Both the position numbers and the translations under genes were made by a program. This document shows positions 1 through 6,631 of a stretch of DNA of 7,997 bases, one piece after another. The first letter of the stretch is position 1. Each line of letters begins with the position of its first letter. Source of the stretch: Verrucomicrobiia bacterium (lineage in GTDB: Bacteria > Verrucomicrobiota > Verrucomicrobiia > Opitutales > Opitutaceae); contig JAUHWE010000182.1 of NCBI GenBank assembly GCA_030424825.1, forward strand, positions 1-7,997. Direction: 5' to 3'. Below the pieces are notes generated by a model that saw only the letters and a program-made list of their open reading frames with translations, had not been told where the DNA came from and searched no databases.

Positions 1-1
1 C

Positions 2-1159
2 CCGCCAAAATACTCTGCGTGGTTTCGACCGGTGCTTCATTTGCTGTCCGCACTATTGCTGCGCTGTCAGCACAGGGTTTCAGAGGTCAAAATTGTCGGA
101 GCAGAACGATTGACTGAGTTGTCAAGGGAAGGGCATGCAATCCTTGTCACACCTAATCACTCAGACCATGCGGATCCCGGATTGATGATTGCGGTGGGGA
201 AACGCAATGGATTTGCATTTCATTTTATGGCGGCCCGTGAAGGTTTCGAAGCGGGACGAATAAATCGCTTTGTTTTACAGAGAGGGGGCGCGTTTTCCAT
301 CAATCGAGAAGGTGGGGATGTCATGGCGATCAAGACAGCGATCAAGATTTTGGAGGAAGGAAAGCATCCGTTGGTCATTTTTCCTGAAGGAGAGATCTAC
401 CATCATATGGAAGCCTTAGACGAGTTGAATGATGGAGTGGCGAGTATTGCCCTGAGGGCGATGAGTAAGCTGCCGGATGGGAAGCGCGGTTATATTGTTC
501 CATCGGCCATTCGGCTCTACAACGATCCGTCTGCAGAGACTGTCGTTTCAGATCGGCTCACTGTATTGGAGAAGCGGATATTGTGGAAGCCTAGAATCGA
601 TAAAAGTCCGTTAGAGCGAATTTTGGATTTAGGATCTGCCATATTGTCGATCAAAGAGGAAGAGCATTTGGGGGCTGCGCAATCGGGTTCGCTGGATGAT
701 AGATTGGTAGGACTGAGAGAGGCATTGGTAACGCAAGTCGAAAGCGCTCATGATGCCGTGAACGAATCGGTTTCGATTCCAAAGCGGATTAAGGCAATTC
801 GGGCGACCATACGAAAGGAACTGACGAACGAAGATTCACCACCTGGCAAAGAGCGGGAAGACGAACTATATGACCAACTAGACAAGGTGTTTCTGGCTCA
901 TCAACTGTACAGTTACCCAGGTGCTTACTTAACCGAAAAACCGTCGTTGGACCGAATTGCTGAAACGATATTTAAATTGGAAGAGGATTTGCTTGGGAAG
1001 GCGAAACATTTAGGGAAACGAAAGGCACGGGTAGTTTTCGGGGAGCCGATAGAGGTGGGGTCGTATTTGGAAAAGAACGGATACCACTCGAAGTCGGGAG
1101 TGGCTCCGCTTACCGGACTTATTCGAGAACGTATCCAGAAAATGCTAGCTGATTCCTGA
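2..1159 (+). CDS. PlsC-like 1-acylglycerol-3-phosphate acyltransferase domain protein, 5' partial
   Basis: Probable glycerolipid acyltransferase, which would move an acyl chain to lysophosphatidate or a similar acceptor at the inner face of the cytoplasmic membrane. The frame is open from base 2. The first ten codons before the GTG at 32 read PPKYSAWFRP, which looks like the usual N-terminal lead-in of this family, so the true start is left of the window and the GTG at 32 is probably internal. Counting from that GTG, the catalytic HX4D motif is H43-D48 (NHSDHAD), a glycerol-phosphate-binding-type FPEGE lies at 117-121, and a further PlsC-like segment is IVPSAIRLY at about 155-163. The C-terminal part, about 175-375, is longer than in classical PlsC, is rich in charged residues and is probably helical. 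It ends with VVFGEPI (334-340), which resembles the last strand of the acyltransferase fold. If so, the helical stretch at about 180-330 is an insertion within the domain. The gene is convergent with the minus-strand genes and probably unrelated to them. The acyl acceptor cannot be told from sequence. Confidence 0.85.
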   Translation, partial: PPKYSAWFRPVLHLLSALLLRCQHRVSEVKIVGAERLTELSREGHAILVTPNHSDHADPGLMIAVGKRNGFAFHFMAAREGFEAGRINRFVLQRGGAFSINREGGDVMAIKTAIKILEEGKHPLVIFPEGEIYHHMEALDELNDGVASIALRAMSKLPDGKRGYIVPSAIRLYNDPSAETVVSDRLTVLEKRILWKPRIDKSPLERILDLGSAILSIKEEEHLGAAQSGSLDDRLVGLREALVTQVESAHDAVNESVSIPKRIKAIRATIRKELTNEDSPPGKEREDELYDQLDKVFLAHQLYSYPGAYLTEKPSLDRIAETIFKLEEDLLGKAKHLGKRKARVVFGEPIEVGSYLEKNGYHSKSGVAPLTGLIRERIQKMLADS

Positions 1160-1205
1160 AATATTAATGCAATCCTCAGCGTTTTAAGAACACAAACCGT
1201 TGGGG

Positions 1206-1231
1206 CTTCACACAAATTGCTAATTGTGAAG
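1206..1231. other. Weak hairpin in the convergent intergenic gap
   Basis: The gap at 1160-1368 separates two converging genes. The only structure seen is CTTCAC + AATT pairing with AATT + GTGAAG around a GCT loop, with a 3-nt bulge (ACA) in the left arm. Neither strand has a T-run after the stem, so it does not meet the usual pattern for an intrinsic terminator. It could still end transcription weakly in either direction or be chance. No small gene or RNA could be supported in the rest of the gap. Confidence 0.25.
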
Positions 1232-1368
1232 AGGGTGAAAGCGTGAGTGTGAGGTATGGTCTGTGTCGTCTAATGAAGCTCGGAACGATAGGATGACATT
1301 CACCCAAACCGGACGCCCTAGAATCTATTGGATGCTCGTTTCGGGGGGAAAGTATATTGTTACGGCAA

Positions 1369-3903
1369 TCATTTTGGGTTGGATAAAAAAGCGACCAGAT
1401 CGCGAAATTCGGATACAGTCATAAGGTTGGTGAGACCTGCTGGCATCAAGGAGTAGGGAGACGCTCGATAATCGATAATTTCATCGGCTTTGAAGCGGAT
1501 GTTTTCGCGGGCATCAACTGTGAAGAGTACAATGTCTCCTTTGTTTTGGTGGTCTAACTGTACGCCCTGATGCGTTTTCCGATCCTTTGTCATGATCTCC
1601 CAAGCTTGATAGTCTGGGCTAAAGGAGTCTGAGGGATCTAGGATGGATTGGATGATGGAGGCTCGATTGACCGATTGGGCCAGCCCGCTAAGGTTGGGTC
1701 CAAACTCGCTCCCTTGCCCATCGATGGAATGACACGTAGCGCATAGGTATTGCTGGGTACGAAAGACGCGGCCTCCCCGGTCCGCGTCACCCCCTTTGGA
1801 AAGAGCATGATTCCAGTCTGCCAGGTTTTGCGGTCTCGCTTTGGCGAACCGTTTGCTCGGATCGTTTCCGAAAAGGGAGGCTTCTGCAATTTCGGCCTGA
1901 GGCCTTTTGGCGGAGTCATTCATCCAGTCTTCGTACCGTCGCTGCAAAGCGTTTCTTACTTTCTCGTTGCCGGTATGCCAGCGCAGTGTGCGGGCGGCTT
2001 CTATGGCAATCTCAGAGTTTGGATCATCCAACAGAGGGAGTAGCTTTACTGGGTCAGTCAGAATCTGGCGCGAAAGTCCGAGCAGAGCTTCTGAACGCGT
2101 TTCAGCGTCTTTACCTTTATCTAAAGCGAACGAGACGAGGGAATCGCGAATTGGATCGCTAACAATTGCCGAGGCTTTTCGGATAGCCGCCAATCGAATT
2201 GTGGGATCGCTATTGTCGAGGAAGTCGATGATCTTTTCCGAACTAAGTCGCGAAAGGGCGAGCGCTCTTACGGCAGATGGCAGATTCTCGTTCCAGGCAA
2301 GCGTATCCAAAAGCACGGGATCGAGTGTTCTGGGTATTTTGTAGGCGCGTGGGTTCTCCCGGTTCCCATAAGCTTTGGCAAAGGAGGGCTCAAGCATCTC
2401 AATCGCCGCCAAGTAAGCTTCAAACAATTCGTGGTCGACCGGTCCAGCGGTGAGGACGCGGTCGAGGTCGGGTCTGAGATTCAGGTTCAAGCTTTCACCC
2501 GCCCACATGAGTGCGATACGTCTGACTTGATGATCCGGGTCTGCCAGAGCCGTTCGAATATACGTATCTAAATTGGGCGCCTTTGATCGTCGTAGTGAAA
2601 GAACCACCCCGAGTCGTACTTGCGGATCTTTGTGCGCTGCCAGCTTTGTGGCCACGTTTGAGCGACTCTGTTCGGACAGCCACATTTCACCTTCGTGCCG
2701 CACGAAGGGGTCTTCGGATTGAAAGAATTTTGCGATGGACTTCGAAGTGGGCGACTGGGTAGGCTTCGGTGTGGGGATCGACTTTGGTAGGGGAACATTC
2801 GTTACTTTCCAGATGCGCCCTTTTCCGTGGTTGGGGTAGTCGACGAGCATCCAGTCCGTTATGTAGAGATTGCCTTTACTGTCACCCGCGAGAGCAACAG
2901 GACGGAAATCCTTTTCTCCAGACATGTATATCGATTTGGAAACGGTTCCATTCAAAATCGAATGTCGTTCGATCGTGTTCTCATTCCAAATGGTCACGAG
3001 ATAGCTGTCTGCCGATTTAGTGGAGACATCGATTAACCCGGATGGCGCTTCTCCGGTTCCGGATAGAAAAGGAAGGGTGCCCGGTAGGGACCCGTCCCAT
3101 CCCTGAAAGGGATGCCGTCCCCATCCACCAAATACGGATTTGTAGCCATAGTCCCCGCCGCGAACCACTTTCAGCAGTCGATTAGGTCCTCGCCCATCCG
3201 GATCGTTGTCAACGAGCATTAACCGGCCCTTGTGGTCAAATTTTAGATCCATGGGATTCCAGAATCCGGTGGCCCATTCCTCGACTTCTGTCCCATCGGA
3301 ATTGGCGCGCACGATATTGCCCCCATCGCCGTAACCTTCGACCAAGGAGCCGTCGTGACCTCTTACCCGATGGTAGTGACTGCCAACGTTTCCGCGACCC
3401 AAATAGACTTTTCCCTGGTTGTCGAAGGTTAACCCAAGCCAATTTCCGTGCGGGTTTCCCGAATCCGTTTCCAGTGTGAGAATGGTCTCCAAGCCATCGC
3501 ACTTGCCGTCGTTGTCCCGATCCGGTAGGGCGACAAGCGTCTTGGCACACAGGGCATATAGGGTGCCGTCTTTAGAAAACGCGAGATTCATCGCCTGATC
3601 TAGTCCCTCTGCGAAGGTGCGAGACTCATCCGCGATTCCATCGTTATTTTGATCGACAAAGAGCTTTATTACATCGCCCTTAGGGCCTTTATAATCCTTT
3701 GGAGGAATGTGAGTGTGGGATTCGATGACAAAAACGCGATCGCGGCTATCGATAGCCATCCCTATGGGGGTGACAATGTCGGGAGACTCAGCAAAGAGTG
3801 TCAGTTCATGACCGGACTCACTGATTTGGGGTAGCTGCGCTCTGAGAGGGCCGACAGTTAGAAGCGAACCTGCGAGGAAAGAAACGATGGATAGTTTATT
3901 CAT
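1369..3903 (-). CDS. PVC-type secreted beta-propeller dehydrogenase-like protein with HEAT repeats and C-terminal haem c domain
   Basis: The predicted product is 844 aa and exported. Residues 1-22 form a signal peptide (MNKLSIVSFLAGSLLTVGPLRA). About 35-370 resemble the Pirellula/Verrucomicrobium-type 'membrane-bound dehydrogenase' domain, a propeller related to PQQ-type sugar dehydrogenases, with DQNNDG (84-89) and DRDNDG (128-133) acidic loops of calcium-binding type. A Pro/Thr/Ser-rich linker (371-388) leads to HEAT-like helices with DPxVR-type turns near 398, 426, 455, 566 and 627. The C-terminal haem-binding domain has CATCH at 721-725 (C721 and C724 for haem attachment, H725 axial ligand) and M820 in SLMPAGL as the likely second ligand. 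The ATG at 3903 is chosen because the signal peptide follows directly. The frame stays open to a TTG at 4047, but that start lies in the loop of a palindromic repeat and would bury the signal peptide. AGG lies about 6 nt before the ATG. The family is common in PVC bacteria, but no substrate is established. Electron transfer from a sugar or other carbon compound is inferred. Confidence 0.9.
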   Translation of the reverse strand: MNKLSIVSFLAGSLLTVGPLRAQLPQISESGHELTLFAESPDIVTPIGMAIDSRDRVFVIESHTHIPPKDYKGPKGDVIKLFVDQNNDGIADESRTFAEGLDQAMNLAFSKDGTLYALCAKTLVALPDRDNDGKCDGLETILTLETDSGNPHGNWLGLTFDNQGKVYLGRGNVGSHYHRVRGHDGSLVEGYGDGGNIVRANSDGTEVEEWATGFWNPMDLKFDHKGRLMLVDNDPDGRGPNRLLKVVRGGDYGYKSVFGGWGRHPFQGWDGSLPGTLPFLSGTGEAPSGLIDVSTKSADSYLVTIWNENTIERHSILNGTVSKSIYMSGEKDFRPVALAGDSKGNLYITDWMLVDYPNHGKGRIWKVTNVPLPKSIPTPKPTQSPTSKSIAKFFQSEDPFVRHEGEMWLSEQSRSNVATKLAAHKDPQVRLGVVLSLRRSKAPNLDTYIRTALADPDHQVRRIALMWAGESLNLNLRPDLDRVLTAGPVDHELFEAYLAAIEMLEPSFAKAYGNRENPRAYKIPRTLDPVLLDTLAWNENLPSAVRALALSRLSSEKIIDFLDNSDPTIRLAAIRKASAIVSDPIRDSLVSFALDKGKDAETRSEALLGLSRQILTDPVKLLPLLDDPNSEIAIEAARTLRWHTGNEKVRNALQRRYEDWMNDSAKRPQAEIAEASLFGNDPSKRFAKARPQNLADWNHALSKGGDADRGGRVFRTQQYLCATCHSIDGQGSEFGPNLSGLAQSVNRASIIQSILDPSDSFSPDYQAWEIMTKDRKTHQGVQLDHQNKGDIVLFTVDARENIRFKADEIIDYRASPYSLMPAGLTNLMTVSEFRDLVAFLSNPK

Positions 3904-3999
3904 GAAATACCTATTCGAGTAGGGTGGCTTTGGCTTGGCTGCAATGTTTGTCTTTCCGGATTTCGTTGGAGAAAGATTCGAAATCAATTTTTTCAATCT

Positions 4000-4073
4000 A
4001 AAAAGGTAGCGGGCGATCTCCGAGCGCCCACCTGATCTACCCGACAATGGGCGCTCGGAGATCGCCCGCTACC
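4000..4073 (-). terminator. Probable intrinsic terminator after the esterase gene
   Basis: Read on the minus strand, the 26-bp GC-rich stem is followed directly by TTTTT (complement of 4000-4004), the standard layout of a factor-independent terminator. It starts at the stop codon of the esterase gene and would separate that transcript from the propeller-cytochrome gene downstream. The stem is far longer than in typical terminators, so ending transcription is probably a borrowed role of a repeat element. If it works, the downstream gene needs its own promoter in 3904-4003. No convincing -35/-10 pair was found there. Confidence 0.6.
4005..4073 (-). repeat. REP-like inverted pair: perfect 26-bp palindrome with 17-nt loop
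   Basis: The left arm (4005-4030) and right arm (4048-4073) are exact reverse complements around the loop at 4031-4047. Each arm looks like a REP unit: a GTAG tetranucleotide at its foot, then an imperfect stem GGGCG-a-TC-(tcc)-GA-g-CGCCC. GTAG-footed short hairpins are the known hallmark of REP sequences mobilised by RAYT (TnpA-REP) transposases, and paired inverted units resemble a BIME. That this is a dispersed repeat is inferred, because only one copy pair is in the window and no transposase gene is visible. The minus-strand esterase gene ends within the right arm. Confidence 0.75.
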
Positions 4074-4989
4074 CCGAGAGTTTGGCTATGAGAAAGGCTT
4101 CTAGGGATCCGTATTTATTATTTGGATGATCCGGTGAATGGACTACGCATTCCAGTCCAAGCTTGCCCATCGCTTCCTGAAGTTTTAGCCCCAGTTTTAC
4201 GTGATGCACCCAGATGCCTTCAGCGGTCTCAACGTTCACGGGAACATTGCCTCGGCGGTAGGTCATGTAGACAGGTGGGTCGTCCCTGCTGAGATGGGTA
4301 ATGGCCGAGGCATCTTTCATAAGTGATTTTACGCGATCCGTATTCCAGTCTGATTCTGCTTTAACGTCGTAAAAAGGGTATAGGGCTTCGTGGTTTTTCA
4401 ATTCAGGAATTTCAAACCATTCACGGAAAGTCCGCAAATCGTATGTCGCCTGTCCATTTATAGTCGCTGCAGCTGTGATTCGGGTTGATTGACGAGCGAT
4501 TGGGTCCTTGCTGTGGGGATCGGCGAGGTCGTCGTGAAATCCGAGCCAAAGCGAAATACCCGCTCCAGCGGAACCGCCATAGCAAGCGACACGATTTGTA
4601 TCCAAATTCCACTCTTTCGACCGGCTGCGAATGGTCTGGAGGCAGCGAGCGGCGTCCTGCATCATGATGGGGTAGGGACCGGCATCTGAGAGACGGTAGT
4701 GAATCGCCGCTACCGAAAATCCGGCGTTCTGGAATTGTTTGATCGAGTCAACTTGAATCGTGTCTTTATCTCCTTGGCGAAAACCACCTCCGTGGATGTA
4801 GATTACCAAAGGGGTGGGCTTGCCGTCTTTGCTGTCGGTAAGCCAAATATCGAATACGTGTCTTTGGTGAAACCCGTAGGAAACATTAGCGTGGGTAGGG
4901 TCAGGTTTTTCGTCCTGGGCGCTGGAAGCGGCGGAGAAAAGAAAAAGGGGGATCAGGAACGTTGCGAATGCTTTGGCGAAAAATCTCAT
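4069..4989 (-). CDS. Secreted alpha/beta hydrolase (esterase/lipase-like)
   Basis: The predicted product is a 306-aa exported hydrolase, probably a carboxylesterase. Residues 1-24 form a signal peptide (hydrophobic FLIPLFLF, cleavage likely after A24 before QDEK). The HGGGF oxyanion-hole motif is at 66-70, and the nucleophile elbow GGSAG (138-142) puts the catalytic serine at 140. The acid is probably D236 or D237 in SRDDPPVY, and the base H284 or H288 in VVHSPDHP near the C-terminus; these two assignments are less certain. The fold matches the alpha/beta hydrolase groups that include polysaccharide acetyl-esterases and feruloyl-esterase-like enzymes of PVC bacteria. The ATG at 4989 is chosen for the signal peptide. 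The frame stays open to a TTG at 5148, but the extra residues look like translated non-coding DNA. No Shine-Dalgarno sequence precedes the ATG. The TAG stop lies inside a palindromic repeat. Sulfatase genes upstream suggest deacylation of a sulfated glycan, an inference from context. Confidence 0.88.
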   Translation of the reverse strand: MRFFAKAFATFLIPLFLFSAASSAQDEKPDPTHANVSYGFHQRHVFDIWLTDSKDGKPTPLVIYIHGGGFRQGDKDTIQVDSIKQFQNAGFSVAAIHYRLSDAGPYPIMMQDAARCLQTIRSRSKEWNLDTNRVACYGGSAGAGISLWLGFHDDLADPHSKDPIARQSTRITAAATINGQATYDLRTFREWFEIPELKNHEALYPFYDVKAESDWNTDRVKSLMKDASAITHLSRDDPPVYMTYRRGNVPVNVETAEGIWVHHVKLGLKLQEAMGKLGLECVVHSPDHPNNKYGSLEAFLIAKLSG

Positions 4990-5012
4990 AGTGTGGGGTG
5001 GGTTCGAATGCC

Positions 5013-5040
5013 GTTTTAAATTGTTGTGACCGATTTTCAA
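5013..5040 (-). promoter_or_regulatory. Possible sigma-70-like promoter of the esterase gene
   Basis: On the minus strand, TTGAAA (complement of 5035-5040, 5 of 6 matches to TTGACA) is followed after 16 nt by TAAAAC (complement of 5013-5018, 4 of 6 matches to TATAAT). Transcription would begin near 5006, giving a leader of under 20 nt without a Shine-Dalgarno sequence. The region is AT-rich, so a chance match is quite possible. The rest of the gap at 4990-5164 shows no clear terminator for the sulfatase gene upstream, so read-through from the sulfatases is an alternative. Confidence 0.3.
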
Positions 5041-5164
5041 GTGAGATATTAGAAAAGAAATAAAATCGATTTTCTTGCGGGAGCAACTTTCGCCACATTG
5101 CGTTCCATCGTGATCAGGGGATTGAGCCGATCCTGCGCTTTTGGACAAACGCGAGGAAAAGGCA

Positions 5165-6631
5165 CTAATCGTTGAGAAGGGGCAATGCGGGGTCGTCAGT
5201 CAGGGTCATTTGATGAACGATTCTAGCGTGAAGCGCTTCGATCACTTTTACGTATTCAGGATTGGCTATCTGGTTCTTCGACTCATTGGGATCGTTGGCT
5301 AGGTCGAACAATTCATCTCTCTCCGGGGCGCGTAAATATCGAACCAGTTTCCAGCGATCGCTGCGCACCATGCGTATTTCGTCAACAAACTGGACTGCAT
5401 ACTCTTTTGAACTCGAGTAAAAGGAATACATGTGATGATCCCAACTTTCAGGAGACTCTCCTCGAAGCAATGGAGTGAGGCTGTGGCCTCTGAGGTTTAA
5501 GGTTTCAGACTTTTTAACTCCCGCCATATCGAGCAAGGTAGGGAACCAGTCGAGATTCGAAGTCGTCTGTAGGATCCGCGTGCCTGGCTCAGTCACTCCG
5601 GGCCAGCGAACTAAGGAAGGGACACGAATGGAATGATCGTACATATTGGGGCGGTAGTCTTTTGCTACATTGTGAGTAGCGGGAACCTCGTGATTGAGTA
5701 TCCACTTTCCATTGCCTTTGTGCCAAATACCATGGTGTCCCATGTTGTATCCATGATCAGAAGTATATATTACGACTGTATTATCTGCGATATTCAACTC
5801 GTCCAGCGCATCCAGAACGCGTCCTAAGTTTCGATCGACGCTCCGAGTTGACATGAGGTATTCACGCATCATGCGAGTGACGGAGACAGTATCTAAATCG
5901 GGGTACTCTGGTATGGAGATTTCAAAGTCGTCCGAGTAGGGTTCGCTGTCCTCCGGCGCTACCGGCAGCCAGCGAAAATGGGGTGCCCGCGTATGCCAGC
6001 AAAGCAAAAACGGTTGGTCCTCGCTTTGGTTGAGATGGTTCTCGATAAACCCAATCGCATGGTTGGCTAGAATGTCCGCTGTCAGTCCCGCGTAGGTTTT
6101 CTCTTTGCCCATTTCCTCGAGTTCCGGATCGACAACTTTAAATCCGCCGTGCCGGTGCCCCATGAAGTAGTCGAATCCTTGCAGGGTAGGGTAGAAGCGA
6201 TCATTCATGCCGAGGTGCCATTTCCCAACGAGCCCAGTGCGGTAGCCTGCATCGCGAAGCGTTTCGGCAAACGTGGTAACGGTTGGATCGAGTCCGTTGG
6301 TTTGATCGGTTGGCTTGTACCAATTATGGACACCGACTTCGTATCCATATTGTCCCGTTAAGGTAGCTGCTCTCGACGGGGAGCATACGGGGGTGGTGAC
6401 GAATGAATTGACTAGATACGCGCTTTGCGACGCGAGTCGATCCATGTGGGGCGTTATGGCTTGATCGTTGCCCGAGGCGCCTATTGCCCAGGCAGCCTGG
6501 TCGTCAGTGCAGATAAAAAGGATGTTGGGCTGACTCGGTTTCGCATTTGCGCCATTATATCCCAAAAGCAGGAAAATAACGAAGGACGGCAGAGTGCCAG
6601 TCTGTATCAGGATCTTGGTGAGGGTTGGCAC
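5165..6631 (-). CDS. Type I (formylglycine-dependent) sulfatase B, exported
   Basis: The predicted product is a 488-aa sulfate-ester hydrolase of the S1 (alkaline-phosphatase-like) family. Residues 1-30 form a signal peptide ending GANA. The calcium-binding aspartates D43-D44 are in FICTDDQ. C83 in CSPSR (83-87) is the cysteine converted to formylglycine by a maturation enzyme. GKWHLG (136-141) and SDHG (291-294) carry further active-site and metal residues, and K305 in GIWHKGN is a likely sulfate contact. SDHG rather than SDNG is usual in the heparan-N-sulfatase, iduronate-sulfatase and choline-sulfatase branches, but the substrate cannot be assigned. Length is normal for the family. The start is GTG at 6631, whose first base is the last base of the upstream sulfatase stop (TAGTG). 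There is no Shine-Dalgarno sequence and no other in-frame Met before residue 63, so translation probably depends on coupling to the upstream gene. It is not a close duplicate of its neighbour. Confidence 0.93.
   Translation of the reverse strand: MPTLTKILIQTGTLPSFVIFLLLGYNGANAKPSQPNILFICTDDQAAWAIGASGNDQAITPHMDRLASQSAYLVNSFVTTPVCSPSRAATLTGQYGYEVGVHNWYKPTDQTNGLDPTVTTFAETLRDAGYRTGLVGKWHLGMNDRFYPTLQGFDYFMGHRHGGFKVVDPELEEMGKEKTYAGLTADILANHAIGFIENHLNQSEDQPFLLCWHTRAPHFRWLPVAPEDSEPYSDDFEISIPEYPDLDTVSVTRMMREYLMSTRSVDRNLGRVLDALDELNIADNTVVIYTSDHGYNMGHHGIWHKGNGKWILNHEVPATHNVAKDYRPNMYDHSIRVPSLVRWPGVTEPGTRILQTTSNLDWFPTLLDMAGVKKSETLNLRGHSLTPLLRGESPESWDHHMYSFYSSSKEYAVQFVDEIRMVRSDRWKLVRYLRAPERDELFDLANDPNESKNQIANPEYVKVIEALHARIVHQMTLTDDPALPLLND

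Noticed and set aside
32..34. GTG at 32 as the true start of the acyltransferase gene
   Set aside because: The frame is open to the left edge and the upstream codons encode a family-like lead-in, so the gene most likely starts outside the window.
1907..2344. 145-codon open frame on the plus strand, antisense to the HEAT-repeat region
   Set aside because: The translation is Ser/Arg-rich and without domain features, and the opposite strand has an intact 844-aa gene.
3236..3550. 104-codon minus-strand frame within the propeller domain
   Set aside because: It is an alternative frame of the real gene, rich in Arg, Gly and Trp as expected from out-of-frame translation.
3904..4047. N-terminal extension of the propeller-cytochrome protein to a TTG at 4047
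   Set aside because: It would begin in the loop of the palindromic repeat, run through its left arm, and place about 48 residues before a clear signal peptide. The ATG at 3903 is far better.
4990..5148. N-terminal extension of the esterase to a TTG at 5148
   Set aside because: It would put 53 unrelated residues before a good signal peptide; the region looks intergenic and contains a possible promoter.
5125..5164. Possible terminator after sulfatase B
   Set aside because: Only a short imperfect pairing (CGCGTTT with AAAAGCG) was seen, with no following T-run.
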